From positions 1 to 64,000 of the forward strand of contig JAWPHD010003279.1 in NCBI GenBank assembly GCA_037043455.1: a stretch of DNA of 64,000 nucleotides, read 5' to 3'. The notes under the pieces are model-generated. The model searched no databases. It was given only the letters and a program-made list of their open reading frames with translations, and was not told the origin of the DNA. Origin of the DNA: Cyrtodaria siliqua (lineage: Eukaryota > Mollusca > Bivalvia > Adapedonta > Hiatellidae). The translations under genes and the position numbers were made by a program. Positions 47,845-60,314 of the stretch are shown one piece after another; within the stretch, counting starts at the first letter, position 1; each line of letters begins with the position of its first letter.

Positions 47845-48112
47845 ATCGAAATAAAATCATGCAGCATGGACCCAAAACCTTCTCACCTGCAGAAGTGCTG
47901 CAAATTATTTAGTAGACAGTCCATTTTTCGAGCCACGATCACTGTTTTCTGCCACACATGTAGCAACAGAAACAATACAGTCAATGTGATGAAGAACTGT
48001 AATGAGTGACATGACACGACAAAATGAAGATGGGTGGATTTGACCCCTCTGCCAGGATAAGCAGTGTCCCTATTGTTGCCCAGGAACCACACAGGGTTCA
48101 ATAAAAACAAAC
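47845..48112 (-). repeat. Interspersed repeat family C, inverted neighbour copy
   Basis: CATTTACATCGAAATAAAAT, CTTCTCACCTGCAGAAGTGC, TGCAAATTATTTAGTAGACA and GAGCCACGATCACTGTTTTC are the reverse of copy 1. It follows copy 3 head to head, so 47130-48112 is a large inverted pair. Confidence 0.75.
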
Positions 48113-48144
48113 CAACTCATGTTGAGCACTGTATAGTATGATGT

Positions 48145-48362
48145 TTGTTTGAATGATGTTTTACGTCATTTTTAGCACATGCTTTATAGTCCATATATGA
48201 CGGTCTATTTTGTGTTTATGTGGCAGAGACAGGCCATCCCATTTTGCCTGGGTAGAACCAGTACTGTATACCTCCAGCCATCCGTAAGAATCGACACTTT
48301 CGCACTTGACAAGTCGAGCTTCCAGCGGGATTCGAACCCGCAGCGGTGAGAGGCGAGTATCC
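48145..48362 (-). mobile_element. SINE-like element family 3 with tRNA-like end
   Basis: On the minus strand it starts near AGGCGAGTATCC reversed and carries GGGTTCGAATCCCGCTGGAA (B-box/T-arm like). It runs through one copy of the 49-bp unit to AAACATCATTCAAACAAAC. The plus strand reads GAATGATGTTTTACGTCATT, AGCACATGCTTTATAGTCCA. An A box was not clearly seen. Confidence 0.65.
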
Positions 48363-48639
48363 AGTTGGATGGAACTAAAAACGAATCATACTCAACTCTG
48401 CGTCTTCGTTCACTTCAAAATACACGCTACAAAATGACATACGTTAGAGACAAGAGACTGTTTTCACGTGAGCGTATTATCGAGAAAACAACAACAATGA
48501 AGGTCACACATTATCTAAGCCCAGTTGGCAATTACGGATACAGCTACGGAAGCCAATATCAAGGAGCAGAGTTATTTTATAGACAGACATAGACATATAT
48601 AGACATTAACACCGCCGGCACAGTTTATAGTGTAAGAAC

Positions 48640-50260
48640 GGCACTCAAAAAGTCATGAAACTCTTCGCTATATTAAATGTAAAAGGAAATCTAGAAGGAC
48701 TGAAGACTTATTTAGGAAAGCTGGAAGGATTAAACAGTGATTAAGGAAAACTAGAAGGACTGACCACTGATTAAAATAAGAAAAGCTGGAACGACTAAAA
48801 CCTGATTAAGATGATAATGTAATGGCACTAATTAATGAAAACTAGGAGAAGGCACATTAAGAAAAGCTAGAAGGGGTTGGGACCTCATTGAGAAAAGAAC
48901 AAAGGGAATGCAAACTGATAAGGAAAATAATAAAAGGACTGAACATGTATTATGAAAAGAATAGAAGGACTGAACATTGCTTTTGAAAATAACATACAGA
49001 CGTACAGGACAATAGTTAAGTAAATCTTGAAAAATGAACACAGATTAAGAAAAGCTAGGACTGTAACCTGATTAAAGACGCCAAAAGGACGAGCACTGAC
49101 ATAAGAAAGCCACAATGAACGAACAATTATTAAAAAGCCTAAAAAGCCTTAAAAGATAGAACACTGATTAAAGAAAGAAAAAAAGGACTGAACATTGATT
49201 AAAAAAATAATATAAAACTGAACAGAGCTTTTGAAAAATAATATACAGACATGACACTAATTAAGTAAAGCTAGAAAAATGAACACTGATTAAGAAAAGC
49301 TAGGACTTGACCCTGAAAAGGAAGCAAAATCACTGATATAAGAAAGCTAGAAGGAATAAACATTGATAAATGAAGCTGGAATTTATGAACTATCAGTAAA
49401 CAGGCTGGAAAAACTCAACAGTGATTTAGAAAATGTAAAAGGACTCAATAATGAATAACAATAGTATTGGAAGGGCTGAATACTTATTAAGGAAGTAAGA
49501 AGAACGGAACAATTATTAACAAAACATGGACTGAACACTAATTAAGAAAGTTAGAAGGACTGAACTCTGATAAGTGAAACACATGTACATAATAAAATGA
49601 CAGGAATAGATTATGGAAATCTACAAATAATGAACATTGATTCAGGAAGTTAGACGGACTGATGTTCAATGATTAATGAAAAAGAAGAAGGTCTGAACAC
49701 AGATTATGGAAGTTAGACGGATAGACGGACTGATGTTCGAAGACTAACAAAAAACAAACAAGGACTGAAGACTGATTCAGGAAGACAGACGGACTAAAGT
49801 TCAATGATTAACAAAACATAAATAGGACTGAACACTGATAAGGAAGTTAGACGGACTAATGTTCAATGATTAACAAAACACAAGAAGGACTGAACACTGA
49901 TAAGGACGTTAAACAAACTGATGTCAATGATTAACAAAACACAAGAAGGTCTGAACACTGATAAGGAATTTAGACGGACTAATGTTCAATGATTAACAAA
50001 ACACAAGAAGGTCTGAACACTGATAAGGAATTTAGACGGACTGATATTCAATGATTCACAAAACACAAGAAGGACTGAACGCTGATAAGGAAGTTAGACG
50101 AACTGATGTTCAATGATTCACAAAACACAAGAAGGACTGAACACTGATAAGGAATTTAGACGGACTGATGTTCAATGATTCACAAAAAACAGGAAGGACT
50201 GCACACTCATAAGGAATTTAGACTGACTGATGTTCAATGATTAACAAACACCAAGACACT
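48640..50260. repeat. Tandem array: degenerate ~30-bp units grading into 62-bp units
   Basis: From about 48690 to 49640 the sequence is loose repeats of AAAGCTAGAAGGACTGAACACTG-type words. From about 49650 to 50260 the period is 62 bp: GGAAGTTAGACGGACTGATG, TTCAATGATTAACAAAACAC, AAGAAGGACTGAACACTGAT (for example TTCA at 49985 and 50047), about ten similar units. The 62-bp unit is two diverged 30-mers. No gene seen. Confidence 0.9.
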
Positions 50261-50299
50261 TACATGGGATCACAACTAATTAGTGAAAAAGAAGATCAA

Positions 50300-51290
50300 C
50301 CTAGGTCATGCAAATGTTTTATAATACTTCACATTATGAAACAGCATTTGCTAAATGTACATAAAAACTTGCTAAACTTATTGTTTTTTCAGTATATATT
50401 TAGCATGTATTGATCATCGTCGACGCTTGGTCTTGGATACAAGCGCTTTGAAGCTTTCTATTTGGATTGGCCGCCAGATAGCGCTAATCTTAACATTATG
50501 AAACAATAATGGGGGTGGGGTGGCCCCTAGCAAAATAACAACACAATGCCTTTGATATTGTTTCTTATCCGATTAATATTTCCTAGTCTATTTTCGTGCA
50601 ACATGTAAATGAAAAAAAAGTGACTTAGTTTTACCTGATATCTATTATGCTTTCCCTTTAATTCGGGTTTATTATCGTAGCCCTGATCTACTTTTAAAAT
50701 ATGAAAGCGATTTAAGAACTATTTTGCAACAAGGACTTTCACAACCTGACATCTATGTCGACGTGATTTACAAACTTCGCTGGTCCTTGGTCGTAATCGC
50801 TTTCATACAATCTTCATCAAACATGCTAAAAAGCTTATAAAAAGAGGTTATGACCATATCAATTTACATGTATAGTGATTGACCCATTTACACTATGATT
50901 TCCCCTGATTGCGCCATAAGTGTGAACCATAGGCTGATGTCTACCTAGGTAGAGTTGGATGTTTGTCTTAAAAACTGCCTTGACGTACTCTTACTGGTTT
51001 GTTCTCTTGTTGCTCTGGCTTCTGCCAAATCCTTAAAAACTTGCTTTGTGGCTTTCTAGGCTTTTTTATATTCTTATATACATGATCATATATGTGTTAT
51101 ATTGCCTATTATTGCTGCCTTGTTTGTTAGGGGATATTGCTTGGCTTGGGGATTTCAATATTGACACTGGCTCGTTTTATTGGGATGTAACAGGGTAAAA
51201 GTGGGGTGTGGTGCACCCTAGAACCAGGTTTAAACTCCCAGGAGCATTTTTATACCTGGGAAAAAAACAATAGGTCAATCGCGTTTCATA
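50300..51290. other. Spacer, no gene seen
   Basis: AT-rich unique-looking sequence. No exon with both splice sites and a sustained frame was recognised on either strand. Confidence 0.5.
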
Positions 51291-51296
51291 TTTCTT

Positions 51297-51671
51297 TCAC
51301 ATGTTCAATATGGCTGTAACACATGGCATCCGACTGGTAATATGTAACTTCCAGAGCCAGACTGGTAATATGTAACTTCCGGAGTCAGACTGGTAATATG
51401 TAACTTCCGGAGTCATACTAAAACTGTGTTGAAAGTAATGACCGAAGTAGTTCATGTTGACGTTACACGGCTTTTTGACTCGTGGAAACACTAGTTTTTT
51501 GTTCTTTATCAGTCTGTCTTTACTAAGCGTTTTGATAACTTTTAATGTTTGACAAGCCGTATTAGCATTAGCCTTTCTTTTTTCAGAACTATTTCTTGAC
51601 TGCATACAGAACCGCATCACGCCGTCGTGCTGAACTATTACATTTGGGTCAAGTCTAACAAAAGAACACAT
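51297..51671 (-). other. Unassigned open frame with nearby acceptor
   Basis: GGCCCGATTACAG (acceptor-like) precedes a frame starting MCSFVRLDPNVIVQHDGV and continuing RFCMQSRNSSEKRKANANTA and KTLSKDRLIKNKKLVFPRVK, to 124 codons. The first 80 residues look protein-like. The last 40 read through a 28-bp tandem repeat (51328-51415). The family is not recognised. It could be a terminal exon, an old transposon fragment, or chance. Confidence 0.3.
51328..51415. repeat. 28-bp tandem repeat, 3 units
   Basis: GACTGGTAATATGTAACTTC followed by CGGAGTCA is repeated three times. Confidence 0.9.
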
Positions 51672-51928
51672 TTGTACTGTAATCGGGCCACAATATAAAC
51701 CGGGGTAAATCAGCTAATTAGCATCCTAGCAGTACAATAAGTTAATTTGTATGCCTTTTCAATGACCACGTAACGTTAGGAAATAATTAACAGACAGTGT
51801 CGGTTGCCATTGCATTTCCGCTATAGGCTAGACGAACATATCGGCTTACTGTATATGTAACACGGCAGTAATACAAGACTGACGATATCAAATATCCCTT
51901 TAAACGAGTGAAAGTAACTTTGACGTAC

Positions 51929-52165
51929 GGTGTCCTGTTAGGGCCATCTTACCATCGCATCTTACCATCGACCATTGACATGCGATGGTCGATGGTAAGA
52001 TGCGATGGTAAGATGAGATGGTCGATGGTAAGATGCGATGGTCAATAGTAAGATGCGACGGTAAGATGCGATGGTCGATGGTAAGGTGCGATGGTCGATG
52101 GTAAGATGCCTCGTTTATTTATCGACACCCCTCTCTCCCCCCTCTCTCTCCTCCTTCTCTATCTC

Positions 52166-52217
<52 letters not shown>

Positions 52218-52921
52218 AAATATATATGAAAATAAATCCGAACCTACCCTACATACTATTTTCTGGCATGTTACCCTAAACCTGGGATGAAAATTGAAAT
52301 ATTGAGCCCTGCCTAAATACACATAGGTTTTGTTTGGCCTTATTACAGACGCGTGTAATCTATCAAACTTCAAACTTCGGAATTCGGAATTCAGAAATAT
52401 AACAAACTTGGCATTGTCACCCTTCTGTGTCTGGGTTTGAGAAGATCCCAGTGGGGAGAGGAAGGTGGCATGGAGCGCGCTTATATAAATCCTCAAAAAA
52501 ATACTCACCAACCTCTAATTGCGGACATCCTTGTTAAAACCTGGATCTATAACCTGTATGTGGATTGACTAGATAAATTCCAGGCCGCCTCTGCCCCCAC
52601 CATGCTCTTAATGCTTCTTTAGGCCCTCAGACAACTAGTAAAATATCAGGATGCTTGACCTTAAAAAGTGAAGCACTGCATGTTTTATGCATATTTATAA
52701 TCAATTAGTGTCATTTAAAAAGTTGATTGTGAAATGTGTCCGCTTCCCTTTATATAATTAATGTTTCACGTATTCCTCCAAGGTATGCACTTCTCACTCG
52801 CCGACAAACACTTGTTTGAAATATTCGGGAATGGAAAACTTGGTCAAGTTCGATACCAAGAGTGGCCGTAGCACGTCTGTCATAAGTCGATGCGATGGTA
52901 AGATGGCCCTAACAGGACACC
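51929..52921. mobile_element. 993-bp element with perfect 32-bp terminal inverted repeats
   Basis: GGTGTCCTGTTAGGGCCATC continues TTACCATCGCAT at 51929-51960. Its exact reverse complement ends the element at 52890-52921. Adjacent to the left end is a short-unit tract of GATGGTAAGATGCGATGGTC words (51961-52107) that repeats the inner part of the TIR in both orientations. No transposase was seen, so this is a non-autonomous DNA transposon or MITE. No clear target duplication. Confidence 0.85.
52119..52213. repeat. (CT)n microsatellite
   Basis: Interrupted C/T-rich sequence leads into about 23 clean CT units, ending in TATATAAAATATATA. It is inside the 51929-52921 element. Confidence 0.95.
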
Positions 52922-53359
52922 CTATTGACGCGATGGTGAAGCACATCCAGCAATTATTGAAGACTGTCTTTTATGTGAAATCGCTTGGAATACAACATAA
53001 AATCGATATTCCTGTACGCCAATTTGTTGACGATAACAATGCACTGTTACACGCGATATAAACATTGATAAGCGCCTGGCAAAATGTCTGTTTTGTTGGA
53101 ATAATACATCAGCTAAAACATTATTGGATGAAAATTGAACTACATTAATTACAATGTAATGCATGTATATTATAGGTTTGATCTCTTAATTGTTATATAA
53201 TAATGGGTTATAATTTCGGACGTGTGAAAAACGACGTCAAATTTAAAACATAAAACGTATTGTTTTAGTTAACAGATAATGTACGGTGCTGAGGTCCAAA
53301 TGCAAGTTTATGACTGTCGTCATTGAATACTGCTTTTCCTGTTCGATTTTTATATCTAT

Positions 53360-53500
53360 ATTTATGGACTGGGCAATCAGACCTAGATTGTTATATGGAC
53401 CGAAGCAAGTTTATGGACTGGACAGTAAGACCTAGAACGTTTTATGGACATCAACTTCACTGGACAGTCAGACCTAGAATGTTATATGGACCGAAGTAAA
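53360..53500. repeat. ~50-bp tandem repeat, 3 units
   Basis: TATGGACTGGGCAATCAGAC, then CTAGATTGTTATATGGACCG and variants recur three times. Confidence 0.75.
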
Positions 53501-53537
53501 GCCAAAGCGAAGTCAAGTGCAATAAAATGGTCATTTC

Positions 53538-53632
53538 GTGTGTGTGTGTGTGTGTGTGTGCGCGTGCGCGCGTGCGTGCGAGCGTGCGCGTGCGTGCGCG
53601 TGCGTGCGCGTGCGTGTTTGTGTGTGTGTGCG
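53538..53632. repeat. (GT)n/(GC)n microsatellite
   Basis: GT units pass into GTGCGTGCGC units and back to GT. Alternating purine-pyrimidine sequence of this length can adopt Z-DNA. Open frames across it are artefacts. Confidence 0.95.
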
Positions 53633-53867
53633 TTACTATAATTAAAGTTTTACATAATTGTTTTAAGTTCAATCACAGACTGCTAGCGAAAAGAAAACGT
53701 TTACATATGATTACTATAACGGATATACATATGATTACTATAACGGATATTCCAAACAGTTGTTATTTCACAATGAAGAAGAACGCTGTGGAAATGTCCA
53801 GAAACACAGTCGTTGTAAACGGCTTAAAAGTCTGGCTATCCTCCTGTCATGGTGAGGTTATAATAAA

Positions 53868-54222
53868 GAAAGAACTGTTTTTATCACATAACTTACGGTG
53901 TGGGAGTGGAATAAAATCATTCTATATTTTCGATATACCACTATTTATATAAGTATGTAAATAAGCCTAGTATGCGCTGTCAAAAAGAAATCGATAATGA
54001 CTATGATCCAATTCCCACGGTTTATGTCGGTTTCGCGTGTTAAACCGACAGGCAAAATGCAATAAAAGTCGATAATTTATTATGTTAGTTATGTGATATA
54101 AAATATTGTGATATTATTAGCCAAAATGATATAATGCTCGGCAAGAGCCTCGCACTATATCATTTTACCAACTCGTTTAATAAATTCAATAATGAATGAG
54201 TACTCATGTAAGATACTCTATA
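53868..54222 (-). repeat. 350-bp interspersed repeat, inverted copy of 16990-17365
   Basis: TCACATAACTTACGGTGTGG, TTAAACCGACAGGCAAAATG, GAGCCTCGCACTATATCATT and GAGTACTCATGTAAG occur in the reverse order and orientation of the 16990-17365 copy. Confidence 0.8.
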
Positions 54223-54449
54223 TATTTAATGTTGGTAACCAACTTACATTAGCAGATCTTATTGTCGGATTGGAGTCAAAACACTATATTTTTTCATGCA
54301 AAACGTTTACAAACACCATTATCACTGCAAGCTTTCAAAAATAGAATGATAAATTCCTACAGATGTCTTAAATATATAGCAACAACAAATAGCACACTAA
54401 AATCTTGGAAAAAATTGGAAAAGGTATAAACATGTATTAGAAAATTCTT

Positions 54450-54770
54450 AAAGAAACTAACCCGCCAAATAACGGCACAATTACACTACAAAACCGTTTA
54501 TCAAAACTCTGTACAGGTCTCTAGGTCATATACTAATGTATATGTACCGATTAAAAGTATAAACCTTTACTCACGGATTCTTAAAATACCCGTGACTGAA
54601 TATGCGTGAAATGAATTATGAGTTGGTAACTCTTAATTCGACGCTCCAGTTGTAGGGTTTGGCCTGGCTGGTTAGAGCCGAGAGTTTGGATTCTCAAAAG
54701 ATTAAGTTGTATATATACCTCGTCGCCAGTAGATTTAGCAACGGTGTACATAAATTGTTAAATTTGGCTT
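54450..54770 (+). repeat. Interspersed repeat family D, copy 2
   Basis: ACCCGCCAAATAACGGCACA, GTTTATCAAAACTCTGTACA, GAGTTGGTAACTCTTAATTC and GGTTTGGCCTGGCTGGTTAG, ending TACCTCGTCGCCAGTAG. It matches 30895-31205. Confidence 0.85.
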
Positions 54771-54807
54771 TTGTTGGCATGATAGCAATAACACTCGGTT
54801 CATTTTA

Positions 54808-55640
54808 CTGAATGTTCCCTACAGTGTATCCTATAAGAATGTTCCCTACAGTGTATCCTATAAGAATGTTCTCCACAGTGTATCCTATAAGAATGTTCCC
54901 TACAGTGTATCCTATAAGAATGTTCCCTACAGTGTATCCTATAAGAATGTTCCTTACAGTATATCCTATAAGAATGTTCCCTACAGTGTATCCTATAAGA
55001 ATGTTCCCTACAGTGTATCCTATAAGAATGTTCCCTACAGTGTATCCTATAAGAATGTTCCCTAGACTGTATCCTATAAGAATGTTCCCTACACTGTATC
55101 CTATAAGAATGTTTCATACACTGTATCCTATAAGAATGTTCCCTACAGTGAGTCCTATAAGAATGTTCCCTACAGTGTATCCTATAAGAATGTTCCCTAC
55201 ACTGAATCCTATTATAATGTTCCCTACAGTGTGTCCTATAAGAATGTTCCCTACAGTGTGTCCTATAAGAATGTTCCCTACAGTGTATCCTATAAGAATG
55301 TTCCCTAGACTGTATCCTATAAGAATGTTCCCTACACTGTATCCTATAAGAATGTTTCATACACTGTATCCTATAATAATGTTCCCTACACTGTATCCTA
55401 TAAGAATGTTTCATACACTGTATCATATAAGAATGTTCCCTACAGTGTATCCTATAAAAATGTTCCCTACAGTGTATCCTATAAGAATGTTCCCTACACT
55501 GTGTCATATAAGAATGTTCCCTACAGTGTATCCTATAAGAATGTTCCCTACACTGAATCCTATTATAATGTTCCCTACAGTGTGTCCTATAAGAATGTTC
55601 CCAACAGTGTGTCCTATAAGAATGTTCCCTACAGTGTATC
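54808..55640. repeat. 27-bp tandem repeat, about 31 units, open on both strands
   Basis: The unit is GAATGTTCCCTACAGTGTAT then CCTATAA. Since 27 bp is nine codons, an open unit stays open: the plus strand reads MFPTVYPIR repeats for 299 codons and the minus strand REHSYRIHC repeats for 235. A larger block (variants CCCTAGACTG, CCCTACACTG, TTTCATACACTG) occurs near 55060 and again near 55300, showing a recent block duplication of about 240 bp. No start context, domain or splice evidence supports a protein. Confidence 0.95.
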
Positions 55641-55690
55641 TACAGAATAGCAACTTGATCTGTCTTGGAAACTGGCCAAGGCCCACAGAC

Positions 55691-55970
55691 CATTACGTGT
55701 TCCCGTCTTAATTCCATTAAGCGATGGGAAAGTTTATATTAGAAGGATTTTATAACGGATAATTCGACAATAAAACACGTTTAAAAAAATGTTTTACTGA
55801 AGATATTGTGATAACCTGTTTAAAATTACCTATTAATTGTTTTAATTTTACAATATGCAAATGTTTTAAGCCAAAATTAAGGTTTTATTTCATACCCCAG
55901 CCAACCCGTTTTCGCTTCTTGGAGAAGGGGTTGGATGGGGTATGAAAGTTAATATTCGGACCACGTAATG
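55691..55970. mobile_element. MITE-like element with CATTACGTG ends, copy 3 (inverted)
   Basis: It starts CATTACGTGTTCCCGTC and ends GGACCACGTAATG. The interior TTTCATACCCCAGCCAACCC and TCTTGGAGAAGGGGTTGGAT is the reverse of the copies at 15824 and 30583. This copy has the best-kept ends. Confidence 0.8.
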
Positions 55971-56524
55971 CAAGTACAACAAATACTATAGTGCAAAATA
56001 TCTGGAAATGAGCATCTGAGAGGAAAATGGGGAAAACAATTCATAAGGATCCTAGTTACAGATTATTCCCCGAAGCTAATCTTCTCTATACTATGTATGT
56101 ATGAAATACGAGTAAACGTTTTGTATGAAAAGGTGTATAGTATAATTTTATTTGAAGTTGCAGTTTGTAATTTAAGGAAAAAAAGGAAAATGTTTATAAA
56201 ATGCTGATCATTTCAAATCATATAAGTATAATATGACCTTTGACAAATCCGAAAATATTTCTCAGGAAACCATACATGTGTTTTCGATCATCTTATTGCA
56301 GTATTTATGTGTTTTTTTAATACATTATTTCTTTTATATGCAATTTGACAAATACTAACTTATTATCTACGTCATTCTGAATATTTATACAATTAACTTG
56401 TTAATATTTATTTAATTCAAAGACTGTTAATATTGATATTGTAAAAACACATACACTTTCAACAGCATTTTATATTGCCTACAAATCAACAGGAGCCACA
56501 GAAGTTTGAAACAATTTAATTGAA

Positions 56525-56930
56525 TTGGGTTTTAAGGTGCTCCAACACATGAAAGGTTATATGGCTCCTAACAGGAAAGAACATGCCATGCTCATTCTCC
56601 ATGTACATCGAGATAAAATTATGGAGAACCTTCTCACCTGCAGAACTGCAGAGTTATTGCAAATTCTATCGTAGACACTCCATTTACGCCGGAGCCACGT
56701 TTTTTGTTTATCTGCCACTGCTCTAGCGATTTGAGTGAGAAAGCACCTGAAACAATTCCGGCGTCATAATGAAGACCTTTAATGAGCATGAAAATAAATG
56801 ATAAACTGAACATGCATTTGGATGTAGGTTTGTGGTCAAAGGGAGGTGGGGAGGGTGTGGATGGTGTGGTTCTACTCCTCTGCCTACCCCTCAACGGTAT
56901 CTCTGTAGTGGCCCTATATTTTGCCCGGAA
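56525..56930 (-). repeat. Interspersed repeat family C, inverted copy
   Basis: AAAGGTTATATGGCTCCTAA, CTTCTCACCTGCAGAACTGC, GCAAATTCTATCGTAGACAC and CCGGAGCCACG are the reverse of copy 1 at 24640-25090. Confidence 0.8.
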
Positions 56931-56934
56931 ACAG

Positions 56935-58240
56935 CACCCGGCATTTTAAACGGTCACAAATACTACCTGTTTTGATAAATCATAACATTTCTAGACAAGT
57001 TGGACATAGTAATGGTATTCATTGGGTGGTATTGTTCTAATGACTGTTGTGTATATAGTAAATATCTGTTTTGTTTGAGGATCATATTTTAGACTGGCTT
57101 GTACCCGAATACTGTTATTGTAATTATCATCATTAGTGTTTATCATTATTAGTATTTATTTATTACTACTATCAGTAGTAGTATTAGTATTATAATCACA
57201 AACAGTTATTATGTTTACTGTAAATATCAATTATTGAAAAGACCTCTGATTTTATACACGCATGGTAACTATGGAAACCAAAGGATGGAGTTTACTGTAC
57301 TGATCATCTGTGATTATTGGCCATATTATTATTACTGAGCTAATTAACAGATATTTATATCGTATTAACAGTTCATTGTCAGTACAGGGGTGCTGTTGTG
57401 TAATCATAAGGATGACGGCGTATTGATCCAAGGGTCATTGGAGGCAAGAATTTATAAATCCCTGTTAGAGGTCTTGAAGAACTTGTCCTATGAACGAATG
57501 CTCCCTTTAAAAACATAAATACTGAGATGCCAAAATGTTGTATTCATACACTCATTTCCATATGAGCAAACAAAATCAAAACTCACTATTTTAACACGAC
57601 AATGCTTGAAAAATGTAACAAATAGATCAACAATGTGATATACACCAAAAATGGCACTTTAAATTAGTGAAAATGCCTTTGTTTTATAAAAGATATGAGA
57701 ATTATTTACTGACCCCTATTATGCGACTACCCCAGGCGGACCCTTCCTGTGATGCAGTGGGTGTGCTACACTTTTATCTACCGGAAGTCATTGTTTATGG
57801 ATTATTAAAAAAAAATAGACATTTGATAAATGACAGACAATGATCTAATCTCATAAGAGTAAGTGTATTTATATCATTTACTGCATTAGTGCAATTTAAA
57901 CCATCTCTTTTGATTTTTAAATTGTCATAAACGTATCGAAGCAAACCGACATTTAACCTTGGGAACTTGAACATCACTTTAATGATTAAACGGAATTATC
58001 GCTTGTCCATTATTATGTCTACTTAAATCAGGTTTATTTCAACCCTTTCACCTTAAAAAAGAATCTCTCGTCATTACGTCCCTAGGGAAAGTTGGAAATT
58101 TCTCCAAAGGAGATTAATTCGCAACTGGAAGTATCACTATATACATGATATACAGCTTGAATTACAATGAGCATGAACAGCAACAGATAACATATTGAGC
58201 TATACTGAGATGTTCACCGACATAGGATTGCCTTGTGTTG
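56935..58240. other. Spacer, no gene seen
   Basis: AT-rich. A TTATTA/AGTAGT-rich stretch lies at 57115-57200. No credible exon on either strand. Confidence 0.5.
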
Positions 58241-58436
58241 AAAAACACATATGGTGGCTGATTTCTGCCATGTCGAAAAGACGACAGAACGAAAAGACGA
58301 CATTTCATAGGCGAAAAGAGGACAGAATGCCACGCGAAAAGACGACACTTCAGTCGCGAAAAGACGCCATTTAATATTGTAAGGACACACGAAAGAACGA
58401 AAAGACGACAATATCAAATGGCGTCTTTTCGCGGCT

Positions 58437-58883
58437 TAAGGACTCACACCACTATTATCTCCCTTGAATACTCCTGCCCTACAGATGAAGGAGGTAGATA
58501 AAAAAAAACAAGTTCGCTTTTCTACATTTTACAGGATACACTGATTTATCTTTACCAGGTTCTAAATCTACAGCATTTTAGGAAGAGATCCCAGAAAAAT
58601 GCATGTTGATATAAGATTTCTAGCTAATTCTGCCTCATTTTACACATCATGGGTCTAATCTCCACGGGGTTGTATTTTTGTCTCAATTTTGATAGGTGTC
58701 ACGCAAACATGAAATTAAAAAAAGTTCAATCTGGTAAATATTCGTTAAAAGTTAATAGCATGCAGATATTGGATCAATGAAGAATTTAAGCATAAATACA
58801 TGTTGCAAAATCTTTTTTATCTCTATGCCACGAACAAAAACATTACAATGGGACCCTATGGAAAATTAATTGTGGTGTGAGAC
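58437..58883. mobile_element. MITE family E, copy in composite element (left)
   Basis: AAGGACTCACACCACTATTA to AATTAATTGTGGTGTGAGAC. It is nearly identical over its whole length to 59867-60314. Confidence 0.8.
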
Positions 58884-58884
58884 G

Positions 58885-59180
58885 TTAAGAAAGAGCTGCA
58901 GAATGGGTATCTTTATTCGTTATTCTTAAGGCATTGCGCTTTAGAGCTGCAGAATGGCATTTTCATACGTCATCTCTAAGGTATTGCTCTTTAGAGCTGC
59001 AGAACGAGTATCTTTCATCCTTTAATGCTAAGGCATTGCGCTTTAGAGCTGCAGAACAGGTATCTTTCATCATTCATCTCTAATGCCTTGCAATTTAGAG
59101 CTTCAGAATGGGAATTTCCATCATTCATCTCTAAGCCCTTGCGCTTTAGAGCTGCTGAACGGGTACCTTACATCCTTCAC
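58885..59180. repeat. ~60-bp tandem repeat, 5 units
   Basis: GCTTTAGAGCTGCAGAATGG, then ATCTTT-CAT and CTAAGGCATTGC words, recur five times. Confidence 0.85.
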
Positions 59181-59866
59181 CTCTAAGCATTGTTTGTGTA
59201 TCTGTGAACGTTTCAGACATGTTAGGACACAGTTAACACGGTTATTCAGAAATCCCGTCTGTGTATGTATAGTTACTTCAAGTTATCTTCATATTGCAGG
59301 AATTAGCAGAAATTTTACTTGATACCATGTTTAACTAAAAATTAACTATATTTTCAAAAGCAATACAGGAATAAGCATAATTTTAGCTTTATTTTACAGT
59401 TATTGGCTTGTAAAACAAACACACATATCAATGAAGACAGACTACTTTGAAAAAATGTCAAAATTAAAGCGAGAGACTGTTACTTTTCCTGGAAAATCAA
59501 AATTTTGACGGGTAACCCTTAGTTTGAGTTTATTATTTTCAGCATTTTTCTCAATAATCATTTCTTAAAGATCATTGTTATGCTATATTCAGATGAAGAT
59601 ATGCCTTTTCATGTATATTTGAAAGTTTCAGACATAGCTGAGCACAAATGACCAGGAAAATGCAAAATCCTTATCACTACTGTAGATTTTCAAAATATTA
59701 AAGGTGCTCGGCCTGAATTTCGACCAATACCCTAGGTCACTAAAACTTGAATAATTTGAAAAGCAATAAACATGGAATCAAACTTTTAGCACTTTTCAGC
59801 GTGTAATTGATTTGTATACATGTTTAATTATTATTGAGGTGATCATTAGAAAAAAAAAATGACCTT

Positions 59867-60314
59867 AAGGACTCACACCACTATTATCTCCCTTGAATAC
59901 TCCTGCCCTACAGATGAAGGAGGTAGATAAAAAAAAACAGTTCGCTTTTCTACATTTTACAGGATACACTGATTTATCTTTACCAGGTTCTAAATCTACA
60001 GCATTTTAGGAAGAGATCCCAGAAAAAATGCATGTTGATATAAGATTTCTAGCTAATTCTGCCTCATTTTACACATCATGGGTCTAATCTCCACGGGGTT
60101 GTATTTTTGTCTCAATTTTGATAGGTGTCACGCAAACATGAAATTAAAAAAAGTTCAATCTGGTAAATATTCGTTAAAAGTTAATAGCATGCAGATATTG
60201 GATCAATGAAGAATTTAAGCATAAATACATGTTGCAAAATCTTTTTTATCTCTATGCCACGAACAAAAACATTACAATGGGACCCTATGGAAAATTAATT
60301 GTGGTGTGAGACGT
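59867..60314. mobile_element. MITE family E, copy in composite element (right)
   Basis: Same orientation as 58437-58883 and almost no differences, including the AAAAAAAACA run. This indicates a recent duplication or gene conversion. Confidence 0.8.

Noticed and set aside
52816..53061. 81-codon plus-strand frame
   Set aside because: It starts inside the TIR element and crosses its right end, so it is unlikely to be one gene. An overlapping minus frame is equally open.
54800..55711. Long open frames on both strands (MFPTVYPIR and REHSYRIHC repeats)
   Set aside because: Explained entirely by a 27-bp tandem unit without stops. No start context or domain.
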